DNA of 64,000 nt from Undaria pinnatifida (GCA_012845835.1 JABAKD010000010.1:2041501-2105500), one strand, 5' to 3'; counted from the first letter of the stretch, positions 13,383 through 27,000 are shown. The notes: generated from the letters alone by a model not told the origin. Numbers and translations: made by a program.

Positions 13383-15066
13383 TCAAGCTCCACGACCGAC
13401 ATCAATAAAACCGTTGTCGCACGTGCCTCCGTGCGTAAAGAAATCGAGGTTGCTCTGCAAGATGAGCCCCACGTTCATGTTGCCCGCGTCGGTTTTCATA
13501 ACCGCCTGGTCAATCGAGCAGGTGAAATGCGGCTTCACCAGTGGGATTTCCCAGATGGAGGCAGCCTTGAACAAGTGCTGGGACACCCAGGTCTGGGGGT
13601 CAACGAACCACACCCCCGGAGTATTCCTCGAGTAAGCGAGCGCGGCCATCACCTGATGGACGAAAAACGAAGCAAACAAGAACGAGAAGGGGGGTGTGCC
13701 AGTGAGGGCCAGAGCCAATGACAAGAAAAAAAACCATTACACTGAAAAAGAAGCCGCAGCAATTTTGTGGTAGCTGTTAGTAGTGAAGAAAAAAAGAGCA
13801 ACCGATATCATCTCGTAATGTCATTCGTTCATCTATACCTCTCTCTCCGATAGTACCAGGAAACATGCGTAAACGACTACAAATACTTTGGAAATGAAGG
13901 GGAAGCTTACCTGCGGAACCGCGGACATGTTCCGCAACTTCGTGACGTTCTCTATGGACTCAAGAACATCCGTTTGCCCTTCACCGGACGCCAAAACCTT
14001 GCGGAGCTCGGCGTTGGCACCAACCGGCAGGAAGAGGTCGGTGTTAAATGTGAAGGATGGCGCTTCAAATCCAAGCACTGCGGTGGTCTGCTTTGCGAGC
14101 TGACGGTCGTCAAAGCTCGCCTTCGCGTTTCCGTGCACCACCAGGAGGTCTCCGTGAGTGGAGTGGGTGTCCTTGGACATGAACTGCCTTGAGACGATGG
14201 AGCCGGGCTTCATGTAGAAGATGAGCTTGGTGTCTGCGCCACAGAACTCGTCGGCGAACAAGCTGGCGGTAAAGGGGTCCTTCGTGGAATGAACGGTGAC
14301 TCCGGGTAGGGCACCGACAGCTCTGGTGAGACGAATTAGACGACAAAATACGGGGCGTGTGTGGCGAAAAGGGTTACAACACGGAGTACACACAGGAGGA
14401 ACGCCAAGACATGGGCCTAACTTTTGTCACCTCGCCTTTCTACCTTTTCGGATAAATTTTCGCATCTGTTGCTCGGCTTAGCGTACAGTCTTAACACCAT
14501 CGAACAACGCAAGGCAACAACCGCAGTCGGAAATCAGTGCAAACCGCCAACCACCCCGATTTACACCAAGCAATTGTTGTCCGAAAGACAAGTAACATCG
14601 ATCTCTCGAAAGAACAAGTCCACCCCCGAAGAGAAAACAAACTCAAGGCGTCACTTTGCCCGATTCGTACCTGTCGTACGCGTCGAACCCTGCGTCGTCT
14701 GCTGCTACCGCCACCCTCATACCAGGAAGGAATTGAAGAACACTCATCACGGCCACTTCCACCTGGTCAACCTCGTCCAGATGTCCCGCAACAAACGCGC
14801 AAAGGTTTCCCCGAAGCAAGTCCTTCATGTACGGGAGGACTGTTGCTTGAGCAAACATGGTTTGCGCGTTAATCACTGCGTTGTTCTGAAGCTTGCGGTG
14901 CTTGCGTTTGCGCTGAGCCTTCTTGCCGGCCTTCTTTCCGGCGGTGCGGCTGCCTTTTAACGCCTTCAACTCCTTGCCAACGTTCTCAGCGTTCTCCCCT
15001 TCCGTGTCGGTCGTGGCAGCTAGACGCCGGTAAACACCGCCTTCAACCGGCAACACAGTATCGCAC
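13383..15066 (-). other. Exons 26-28: A-like start fused to second GT-like domain
   Basis: Exon 26 (15066-14671) starts like an A exon (CDTVLPVEGGVYRRL) but the Trp hexads are replaced by a polybasic stretch (KKAGKKAQRKRKHRKLQ). It continues into LCAFVAGHLDEVDQVEVAV and MRVAVAADDAGFDAYDR. Exon 27 (14322-13911) has LPGVTVHSTKDPF, KLIFYMKPGSIVSRQF and HGDLLVVHGNAK. Exon 28 (13652-13383) ends in a TGA stop after DVGRGA. The alternation of hydrophobic strands and turns suggests a nucleotide-sugar-transferase-like fold, but a clear DXD is absent (MKPGS stands where one might expect it). The domain call is inference. Confidence 0.7.
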
Positions 15067-18000
15067 CTATAGATCGAGCAAAGGGTGTAACGCGATTGGG
15101 AAACACATGAGATTAAACATCTACATACAAAACATAGCTGCTTCATGGAATCTAACAGTTACCAGACTGCTTGGTTTTGGTCACAAAAATTAAATCTGGT
15201 TTATTCAGGCTTAGTCATTAAACCCACCAAATTGGCTCATGGCCCCCGACTTACATGATGGCGCGTTCGTCAGCGCTGTCGTTGGCGATAGCAGTGTCCT
15301 GGTCGAAGTAGCAAACACGGCAGTAGTCGCCATACGCCCCGTCCCTCGCTCCGCAACCAAACGTGCCGTACGGGTCGCCGTCAGCGCACGAGTAGTCGCA
15401 CACACGTCCTCTGATACCGTTGCTGTTGGTGTGAGGGCAGTCATCTTCGTCGCAGCTGTCCAACGCATTCGCAAAAACAGAAGAAACATAAGTAGGTCAG
15501 AAGGCGGCTGGTACACAAAACTAGACAGAAGAGCACGCAAACCATCAAAGACGTGAATTGAAGCTGTGGCAAACCCTTTAGCACAAACCGAATTCTGTTC
15601 GAGATTAGCAGAAGAAAACTCGCGGATCAGACAAGAGGGAGCATGACCGTGCAATGGCGACAAGGCAAGCCATTACCGACCAGTGAATGAAACAAGACAA
15701 TGTATGAAGTTTAGTGTGAAGTCAAAGCGAAAAAAAGGGTCCTAGTCGTCTTCGCGTCAACCGTAGAGTAAACGTACACTCTAATACCACCATAAACTCA
15801 CAAGTTGTTCTTCCACTTTTCGGTCTCCCGCCACTTAGGGGTGTCGTCGTCGACATTCTTCCACTTCTCGTTCTGTCTCCACCTGGCACATAATGATGTC
15901 GGAGATTTGGCGTCCGGTGAATGAGTGGATGCGTTGTCATAAAAGTAAGCCATTTCGTTTATATTAGATTAGCCAAAACACTACGTTCGTTCATGAACGC
16001 ACAAACACTGTCACCTTTCTATTGAAATTGGATATCGTCTTTGTGACTCACTTGGGCTCTTCGTCGTCGTCAGGGTTTTTCCACTTCTCCGAGGTTTGCC
16101 ACTTGGTGGTGGTTTTCCACTTTTCGTTTTCCTTCCAGGCTTGGAGCTTACGTCTCTTGAGCTTGCCGTCGGCGTGACTGTCTTTCCAAGACTTGAGGTT
16201 CTCAGCAACGTCCGAGGCTTTATCTCCCTCCACAGCGGCCGTAGCGGTCAGACGTCGGTAAACTCCGCCTTCAACCGGCATGACGGTGTCGCACCTAATA
16301 GATAATCGAGATCAATGTGATCAACCGGGAAGAACAACGAGGTTCGCAAGAAAGTCGAACAAGGAAGTTCTTCAGGCGCAAAAAAGGTTAGATCTCAATT
16401 TGACGCCATTGCGCCACCCAGTTATGAAAATTGTGATGTTACTTGGTGAAAGACAGGTTGCAGCTCAGCCGGTTTAACCTTTGGCGAAATACGAAAAAGA
16501 ATAAGTCGGACAACGTACACGCGCCGGCAAGCATATAAAACAGGACAGATTGCTGTTTGGAAGCCCCAGAAGCAAAAAAAGATGAACTTAACGTAGCATA
16601 GAGTAAAACTCATCACCACCCGCTTACATGATGGCGCGTTCGTCAGCGCTGTCGTTGGCGATAGCAGTGTCCTGGTCGAAGTAGCAGACACGGCAGTAGT
16701 CTCCGTACGCCCCGTCCCTCGCACCACAACCGAACGTGCCATACGGGTCACCGTCAGCGCACGAGTAGTCGCACACGCGTCCCCTGATGCCGTTGCTGTT
16801 GGTGTGGGGGCAGTCGTCTTCGTCGCAGCTGTTCAGGGCAGAAGAAAGTGCAAAAGGTGAAAAGCGGGCAAGAAGATAAGACATACGCGGGACAAACGGG
16901 GAAAAAAAAAAATGATATCAAGCCAAGTTTCTTGCACTTACAAGTTGTTCTTCCACTTTTCGGTCTCGCGCCACTTGGGAGTGTCATCGTCGACGTTCTT
17001 CCACTTCTCGTTTTGCCTCCACCTGAAACACGTGAAAACCGTCAGCAAAACGGAAGGGGAGAGAAACTAATGATATTGTCGTCATGCAAATGTGACCGAA
17101 ACAAAAACAAAAACCTCGAACTCGATTTAATGTCCAACGACTCCAAGGACTCAAAAGTGCTTAACTGCGTTCAGTTTTACTCACTTGGGCTCTTCGTCGT
17201 CGTCAGGGTTCTTCCACTTTTCCGAGGTTTGCCACTTAGTGGTGGTCTTCCACTTTTCGTTCTCCTTCCAGGCCTGGAGCTTACGGTTCTCGCGTTTGCC
17301 GTCGGAGCGGGTACCTTTCAAAGCCGTCAGGTTTTCAGCGACTTCCGAGGCATTCTCTCCCTCCACAGCGGTCGTGGCGGCTAGACGCCGGTAGACACCG
17401 CCTTCAACCGGCATGACAGTATCGCACCTGATTTGCAAGCAAGAACGATAGATAATATGTAAGCAATCGCATGTGATACAACGAGGGTCTGAGGTGCATT
17501 TAAATGAGCCGGGTGTGCCACACACTTACTTGTGTTTAAGGAAAAAATCTATTCAACGACGGTGCGGTACAAATGAGAAGCCAGGTCAGACGAAACAAAG
17601 CAAACCCTGAACACCACCTCACATGATGGCGCGTTCGTCAGCGCTGTCGTTGGCGATGGCGGTGTCCTGGTCGAAGTAGCAAACACGGCAGTAGTCTCCG
17701 TACGCCCCGTCCCTCGCACCACAACCGAACGTGCCGTACGGGACACCGTCAGCGCACGAGTAGTCGCACACGCGTCCCCTGATGCCGTTGCTGTTAGTGT
17801 GCGGGCAGTCGTCTTCGTCGCAGCTGTCCAAAGTGGTAACAATAAAACACAATAGTAGGTCAGATGATGGTGCATGTACACACAAAACATTGGGAAAAGT
17901 GTTATCAACGCTCAAGGAGGATGAGTGCACTTGGTTACCATTAGAAACTCACAAGTTGTTCTTCCACTTCTCCGTCTCGCGCCACTTAGGGGTGTCGTCA

Positions 18001-21000
18001 TCAACGTTCTTCCACTTCTCGTTCTGTCTCCACCTGGAACACAATAAAAACACAAAACAAGAAAGACAGTAAATGTGTTGTCGTGAGATTATACCAACGA
18101 CGCAATTACCAATCATAATAGGTAGTTAAAGACTTTGGCTGAATTCATGCACACAAAAAAAAGGCACGTACTTAGGCTCTTCGTCGTCGTCAGGGTTCTT
18201 CCACTTTTCCGAGGTTTGCCACTTGGTGGTGGTCTTCCACTTTTCGTTCTCCTTCCAGGCTTGGAGCTTACGGTTCTCGCGCTTGCGGTCGGCGTTGGTG
18301 TCTTTCCAAGCCTTCAGGTTTTCAGCAACGCCCGAGGCGATCTCTCCCTTTACAGCGGTCGTAGCGGTCAGACGTCGGTAAACTCCGCCTTCAACCGGCA
18401 TGACAGTGTCGCACCTATGGTCGAGACAACAAACAATTTCGGTCAGATCTCACGCACATGACGCCGTCAGAAAACGGGATGGGAGTAATCACGTCAACCA
18501 ACAGACCGAACGGTGTTGAAAAGACAACGTGTTTTAACAATAGCGTTGAAAAAAATTACTACGCCGCAAATTTGTTTCACAGTCGAGCCAAGTTTTCGGT
18601 GTACAAACCAGAGTCAGGGTCGCATCGTATATTGACGACTAGTATTGCAAAAATCGCGAGAGTGCGATTATGTGTCAACATGAGCAATCACGAGCAGGTG
18701 GTATATATTTGAAGAGATTACTGAAATTAAGCGGTATCGCACATATAGTCGCATGCGACTGAAACGCGTCAAGTGGGAAAACAACCTCCAACAGCACCGA
18801 AAAACATTCAAACGTCTGTATGCAACCAAGCCAACGACAAAACAAACCGATGGAGCCACGTTTCCCACTATAAACCGGGTGTTCAACGTGAACTTACATG
18901 ATGGCACGTTCGTCAGCACTGTCGTTGGCGATGGCGGTGTCCTGGTCGAAGTAGCAAACACGGCAGTAGTCACCGTAAGCCCCGTCCCTCGCACCACAAC
19001 CGAACGTGCCGTACGGATCGCCGTCAGCGCACGAGTAGTCGCATACACGTCCTCTGATGCCATTGCTGTTCGTGTGCGGGCAATCATCTTCGTCGCAGCT
19101 GTTCAGGGCAGAAGAAATATCGCAGGTCGGACAGAGAAAATCAAAATGTGCGCAAGGATGAATACAAACAACGCCCAGAAAAGAAATTTGACATGTGATG
19201 ATAAAAACAAACACAAAAGTTGCGATCCATGAACAAGAAATACCAAAGGGTAAAAAACATACACTCTACAGCAGTCAATAGTTAGAAGCTCACAAGTTGT
19301 TTCACTTTCGGTCTCGCGCCAATCGGGGTTGACGTCGTCGACGTTCTTCCACTTTTCGTTTTGTATAACCAGACGGCTGAAAATGTGAACTAATAAATAC
19401 AAGCTCACAAGTTGTTCTTCCACTTTTCGATTTGTATAACCAGACGGCTGATGATGCGAACTCTCAACAATTACAAGCTCACAAGTTGTTCTTCCACTTT
19501 TCTGTCTCGCGCCACTTAGGTGTGTCGTCGTCGACGTTCTTCCACTTCTCGTTCTGTCTCCACCTGAGCACGTGGAATAAAAAAAACGGGAAAGAAGTTA
19601 AAAGTTGTCCCAAAAATCCGAGGAAAAATGTTTTGTGGAATATTTCGGAAAAAAACAGTTCTCTCGTTAACCCATGCACCGACACACATCGCCACTTCTC
19701 GTTCTGTCTCCACCTGAAACACAATGAAAACACAGACGAAAAAAACAGTAAATGTGTTGTCGTGAGATTATACCAACGACGCAGTTACAAATCATGCTAG
19801 TAGTTACAGACTTTGGCCAAATTCATGCACACAAAAAAAAGCCACGTACTTGGGCTCTTCGTCGTCGTCAGGGTTCTTCCACTTTTCCGAGGTTTGCCAC
19901 TTGGTGGTGGTCTTCCACTTTTCGTTCTCCTTCCAGGCCTGGAGCTTACGGTTCTCGCGTTTGCCGTCGGAGCGGGTACCTTTCAAAGCCGTCAGGTTTT
20001 CAGCGACTTCCGAGGCATTCTCTCCCTCCACAGCGGTCGTGGCGGCTAGACGCCGGTAGACACCGCCTTCAACCGGCATGACAGTATCGCACCTGATTTG
20101 CATAAACGATAGATATTATGTAAGCAATCGCATGTGATACAACAAGGTACTGAGGTGCATTTAAATGGGCCGGGTGTGCCACACACTTACTTGTGTTAAA
20201 AAGGCAGAATCTATTCAACGACGGTACGGTACAAATGAGAAGCCAGGTCAGACGAACCGAAAAGCAAACTCTGAACACCATCTTACATGATGGCGCGTTC
20301 GTCAGCGCTGTCGTTGGCGATGGCGGTGTCCTGGTCGAAGTAGCAAACACGGCAGTAGTCTCCGTACGCCCCGTCCCTCGCACCACAACCGAACGTGCCA
20401 TACGGGACACCGTCAGCGCACGTGTAGTCGCACACGCGCCCCCTAATGCCGTTGCTGTTAGTGTGCGGGCAGTCGTCTTCGTCGCAGCTGTTCAGGGCAG
20501 AAGAAATATCGCGGATCGGACAGAGGTATTCGAAGTTTGCAAGAATACAAGACACACCGTCGAATCGAAAATTGGATTCAAAATAAAAAGGAAAATTGCG
20601 GTCCGAATTCAAAGAAACCAGGCGGTCGAAAACTGTGCGCTATATCGTCGATGGGTAGAAGCTCACAAATTGTTTTCTGTACTTTAGTCCACGCAACTAG
20701 TGTCATCGTCGACGTTTTTTCCCTATTCGTTTTGTGAAACCAGACGGTTGTAAAAAAAGTACACTCTCTGAAGTCAAATATTGAAAGCTCACAAGTTGTT
20801 CTTCCACTTTTCGGTCTCGCGCCACTTGGGGGTGTCATCATCGACGTTCTTCCACTTCTCGTTCTGTCTCCACCTGGCGCGAGCAGAATTCAATCGGAAC
20901 GGATGCGAGAATATGTGCGAATGTTGGTGTCAAGTGTGGCTTTTGTTGAGACCCGGCAGAGAAGAGTTCTTAAACTCGCTAATACAAAGTTCCAAAGTAA

Positions 21001-24000
21001 AATATACCCACACGCAAAATCCTCAATTATTGCTCTGTAAACCGTACAAAAACAGAGGCAGAATCGATCGTTGATCAAGGGGTCATGCACCCGAATCATT
21101 GGTGACCTACTTGAAACTATTAATGACTTATTTAAAACCATTAGCTACTTCCTACTTAAATCCACTAGTGACTTGACTTCACACCATTAGTGACGTATTG
21201 AGAGAACTCGTGACTTACATAAAACCATTGATAACTTACTTGGGCTCTTCGTCGTCGTTGGTGTTCTTCCACTTCTCCGAGGTTTGCCACTTCGTGGTGG
21301 TCTTCCACTTTTCGTTCTCCTTCCAGGCTTGGAGCTTACGAATATCGCGCTTGCCGCCGGAGTGGGTGTCATTCCAGGCCTTCAGGTTCTTGGCGACGTC
21401 CGAAGCATTCTCCTCCTCCACAGCGGTGGTGGCGGTCAAACGCCGGTAAACACCGCCTTCAACCGGCATGACAGTTTCGCACCTGAGAGCCGCAAGTATA
21501 CAAAGGGCAATACCCAAATTAAATGCTATATACGAAACATGAATTGAAGAAAACATTCGTGACGATCGATGTTCTTGATCGTCGTGAGCGTCCGCCGATC
21601 AAGGCAACTTTAGGGGGGGATGGGGTAACTTCATTTTAGCCTCCGGTTTTGTGCGAGTCGTACGGGATACTCTGTTCCATACCTCAAGAGAAAAACGAAT
21701 TTAGGCGATTTGCATAGCGCTGCAAGGCCGACCACATCCACGGTCAGACGCACATCGAAAATGTAAATATATACTTCGTATCTTAGCAAAGATTGCTGAG
21801 GCTAAGTAAGAACAGAGTCACTAGCGTGGCCCCGAGCGACTGCAAAAAAGGGCCCGACACCTGACCCCCAACAATAGCATTCGTCTCCATCAGAAAAGAC
21901 ATGCGCCAACGCCTGGAGTAGAACCGCATTTCACCAACAGATTCGACAATAGAAAAAAAAACATCAACATGCTTCAAGTCTCTTTCTGTAAGTCCACTCC
22001 AAATCAAAACACCTCAGGCTACCAAAACGCTCGCAGTTCGTATGCAAACGAAAACAAAAAAATTGGACGCCGCGTCGAACATTATCGCATTACCGGTCGA
22101 CGGCCCGCCAAAGAGAATGCCTCAATACAAAGGCTTACATGATGGCGCGTTCGTCAGCGCTGTCGTTGGCGATAGCAGTGTCCTGGTCGAAGTAGCAGAC
22201 ACGGCAGTAGTCTCCGTACGCCCCGTCCCTCGCACCACAACCGAACGTGCCATACGGGTCACCGTCAGCGCACGAGTAGTCGCACACGCGTCCCCTGATG
22301 CCGTTGCTGTTGGTGTGGGGGCAGTCGTCTTCGTCGCAGCTGTTCAGGGCAGAAGAAAGTGCAAAAGGTGAAAAGCGGGCAAGAAGATAAGACATACGCG
22401 GGACAAACGGGGAAAAAAAAAAATGATATCAAGCCAAGTTTCTTGCACTTACAAGTTGTTCTTCCACTTTTCGGTCTCGCGCCACTTGGGAGTGTCATCG
22501 TCGACGTTCTTCCACTTCTCGTTTTGCCTCCACCTGAAACACGTGAAAACCGTCAGCAAAACGGAAGGGGAGAGAAACTAATGATATTGTCGTCATGCAA
22601 ATGTGACCGAAACAAAAACAAAAAAGCTCGAACTCGATTTAATGTCCAACGACTCCAAGGACTCAAAAGTGCTTAACTGCGTTCAGTTTTACTCACTTGG
22701 GCTCTTCGTCGTCGTCAGGGTTCTTCCACTTTTCCGAGGTTTGCCACTTAGTGGTGGTCTTCCACTTTTCGTTCTCCTTCCAGGCCTGGAGCTTACGGTT
22801 CTCGCGTTTGCCGTCGGAGCGGGTACCTTTCAAAGCCGTCAGGTTTTCAGCGACTTCCGAGGCATTCTCTCCCTCCACAGCGGTCGTGGCGGCTAGACGC
22901 CGGTAGACACCGCCTTCAACCGGCATGACAGTATCGCACCTGATTTGCAAGCAAGAACGATAGATAATATGTAAGCAATCGCATGTGACACAACGAGGGT
23001 CTGAGGTGCATTTATATGGGCCGGGTGTGCCACACACTTACTTGTGTTTAAGGAAAAAATCTATTCAACGACGGTGCGGTACAAATGAGAAGCCAGGTCA
23101 GACGGAACAAAGCAAACCCTGAACACCACCTCACATGATGGCGCGTTCGTCAGCGCTGTCGTTGGCGATGGCGGTGTCCTGGTCGAAGTAGCAAACACGG
23201 CAGTAGTCTCCGTACGCCCCGTCCCTCGCACCACAACCGAACGTGCCGTACGGGACACCGTCAGCGCACGAGTAGTCGCACACGCGTCCCCTGATGCCGT
23301 TGCTGTTAGTGTGAGGGCAGTCATCTTCGTCGCAGCTGTTCAGAGCGGGAGAAAAGCCGGGCAAAACAATAGTGGGGCATGAGAGGAGGTTAGTCAGACG
23401 ATAAGGAGACAGCATATTCAAGGCCAAACAAAATATAATTATCACGAAAAGCCAAAATGGTTCAAGCGCATCGAAACATCAGAGTGGAATGTAGTAGGAC
23501 GCGGTGTTCACAGAAAACTCACAAGTTGTTCTTCCACTTTTCGGTCTCCCGCCACTTGGGGGTGTCGTCGTCAACGTTCTTCCACTTCTCGTTCTGCCTC
23601 CACCTGGTTATACGTGCGAAACGAATGTCGGGGGTAATGCAGCCGCATGATGTATTTGTAAACACAAGGCACACTGATTCAAGTAACAGCAGAATTCAGC
23701 TCAAGAGTAGGACCAGAGTGGAACCGCTGATCCAAGCTTGCAAAAGTTATGTGTCACTTACTTGGGCTCCTCGTCGTCGTCAGGGTTCTTCCACTTTTCC
23801 GAGGTTTGCCACTTGGTGGTGGTCTTCCATTTTTCGTTCTCCTTCCAGGCCTGGAGTTTACGTGAAGTAGACACCTTAGTCTGCGACTTCACCGGGACAA
23901 CTTCAGCTTGCGGAGGTTCAAACCTAACAAAAGGGAGCGTCAACACGAAAGATTAAGGTGTTAACAGGACTGACGAGCAGGAAATTAGCAGTTGACCTAA

Positions 24001-27000
24001 GGCAAAACGTTATCGGCTTCTTCTCCAAAAGCATCGAAAGAAGACAAAATGCTTAGATTCCGTTTACGGGAAAATCTCGATGAACCAAAACCACCCAACA
24101 GCCTTATATGTGTGATACGCAAACAATCCACCACCGGAAGATAACGAAAAAAAAAAAAAAAGAACCGACGTAGCGGAGATCTTACGTAGAGCACATGATG
24201 ACGCGGCCCCCGCGGCGCTTGGCCACGTTGTCCGCCAATAGGGCTGTTTTGAGGTCGTCGAAGCAAAAGCGGCATTTTTCCCCGTGGTTCCTCCAGTTGC
24301 AGTTGTAGTCGCCGTGTAGTCCCGTACCGCAGGCTTCGTCGCAGACCTAATCCAAATAAGGGCATAATTGGTGTGATTGGTAAGGTCGAATTAAGTGATG
24401 GTACGGAGCCAAAAACAATAAGTAGTAGCAACATGAATAAAATGTACGCAGAGTACAAACCAAACATGTCGATCGGAACGGGGAACATGACCTAATTGGG
24501 CGAGCCAAGTTCACACCCTTTACCCTGCCCGCTTACCGTGTCGTCCTTGCGCCCACACTTGTCGCTGCAGTCGGCGGCGTCAGGGGGCCTCATGGTGTCA
24601 CACATAATGACGTGCGACGCCTCTTGATCGCCCTCGGGCCTCGCCAGCGCCAGCGACTGCTCCTCCCGGCGAGCCTCGTCGGCATCGGTGTAGCACAATC
24701 GGCACATGAACCCGAACTTGTCGGAGTCACCAGCGCCACAAAGGAACCCACCGAAGCGTGCAGAATCGCCAGCGCAGGTGTTGTCACAAACCGTCGAAGT
24801 TCCGGGGGGAAGGCCGGCGGTGTCAGCGCTACCGCAAGTATCGTGGCACACCGCCGGAGTCTCGGCGGAAAGACGGCGGCCGGTGGCGAGGGCGGGTGTC
24901 CTTACGTACCTATCGCCTTCCTTGGCTTTGAGGATGGATTTTAGAGAGGCGAGGTTGCCCTCGTCGACTCGGCTGCCGTGGATAAAGAGGGTCTGGCCAG
25001 CAACGGCGTCAGACACCGTGCTGTGGTCGACGTGCTCGTAACCGACATACGAAATCTGAGACCGAGCGAGTCAAAAACGTGAAGGATAAAAACGACATGT
25101 AAGTTGTACGATCAAGCGTCAAAACAAAAGAGACTCATGTACAAAAAAGCACACGTGCTTGTATCCGACGCACGAAATGAGAAGAGCGAGTAAAAAACCG
25201 ACGAAAGAGCAGTAGATAGCTACTCTACTCTAGTGCAGCATTAAGAGAACTACCAGGGAGAAAACTAGCCAGTGAGACCCCAACATTCGCCAATTGAAAC
25301 CGAGCCAGTGCCTCAAACCAAGATCGACAACGGCTTAACGCGCGGTAGGAACGATGAAAGACCATGCTTTTAATTCCTCGTAAATTGAAAATAGAACACC
25401 AGCTCCCGAATCGTCAGTTAAATCGAAGCGTACTATACTTGCGGAAATTCTAATTGATCTGTAAGAAAAACGCAACCCTGAGGTTATATATATGCTGCTG
25501 AGAGTACGTCAATTTTCCGCACATTCCGAGCAAAACTGGGGTACTGCGAGGTAGACCAACACGCCAGACTTGACAACAACAGCTATATTCGGGAAAAATT
25601 GCGGGCGGGGGTGAGCACCAAACGCCGTGCTCGTTATAACACGCTAAATAAAGGGCATAATTTTGATCAAACAAAAGCAGTACAAAGTGTCGGTACTAGG
25701 GGTACAAAAGTTTTCGTCGCTAGCGAAGCACTTACGAAGTCGTCAACCACCAATTCAGTCGCAAATTCGCACCCTCCAGCAAGCACTCTTTCATCGTTTT
25801 CGGGTAGTAGTAGCACCTACGCCAATCTAGAAGGGAAACCCCACATGGAACCGTCCGTGTTGATTATTTACTCTATTTGCTACAGTTTTTACATCTTCTT
25901 TCAGCGAGACTACGGCAGCACTACGTAGCAAACAAAACAAGGAGCTCCCTGATGCGCGACATGTTCAGAACACGACCAACTCGAAAACACGTTTGTACAG
26001 CAAGAACGAGGAATATATCAAGAATCCACACGCCTCGCACCCTGCGGTCGGCATTCGCTCAACAAATAATGGTAGTTGCCAAATAAAAACACAAGCATCA
26101 ACTGCCACAAGTATATTCGAACCACTACTACTACTGCTACAAAACGTCAACACTAAACAGGTAACCGGCTGTATATCGAAAAAATATCCCGGAACCCCTG
26201 CTTGTTTGAACGCAACAACCCGAAGAAAACAGAAGAAACAGACACGAGCACTCGCTGTACAGCCGTAGAAAGAGCAGAAAGCGAGATGGAAATGAAACCA
26301 AAAATCATGAAACAAAAAAAAAGCCCGAATGGGAGCAGAAAACAAAAGTGAAACAAAAAAAGTGAACACAAAATATACGCAAAATACGTACAGCGTATAA
26401 TACATTTACATACAGAGAACTGTTTACTTGGATCATCTTTCAAAATTTGTGGTTGGGGAGCCAATCTGTTCCACAGACAAATACGTGTCGGGTTATTTAA
26501 GACGACGACCACCTGCACCACAGGAAGAAACGGGGTCATGGCTCGGCTGAGTGCGCTACAGCAACACAACGCAGTATGAAATATAGAAAAAATAGTTGCG
26601 GAGTCTCAAATGAACTCTATCTTGAGTTCGTGAACACACAACGGTGCTGGGGTAGCGCACTAGTCACAGCTCTGACACACAACAGGGGGGATGAAGCAGT
26701 GACATACCACAGTGCGGGACAGCACAAAAATGGTTTATTTTGGGTGACGTGTAGATCACGCCCCAAACTGAGGTGTGTTCAACAGACAAGCGGCCCGGAT
26801 TTGACACCTACAAAACAGAAACAAAAACCGATATCTGATGCTGCACGATCCCCTTCGACTTCGTTGAACGCCAGCTTCACCAGGCTCATTGAAGCAAGGA
26901 TGAAATGAAAACAACACAAATCCAGCTGCCAATAATTCAGGGGGGGCACGCATTACAAAATTCAAACAATAATAATTATCGTGACAAGTTCAATGCGGAG

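Larger units (their letters stand above)
18898..20092 (-). repeat. Triplet 4 (exons 14-16): A + B + C
   Basis: Exons 20092-19850, 19563-19483 and 19098-18898. Exon A is nearly identical to those of triplets 2 and 6. The region holds one intact B exon plus three broken B copies (19691-19713, 19409-19441, 19294-19370), a local burst of B-exon duplication. The donor of exon 14 is GTACGT. Confidence 0.8.

Noticed and set aside
22042-22371. Plus-strand open frames antisense to the C and A exons (also at 15239, 18753, 20193, 17185)
   Set aside because: They recur wherever an exon copy lies on the minus strand. The minus strand has splice sites, Cys/Trp conservation and one continuous frame.
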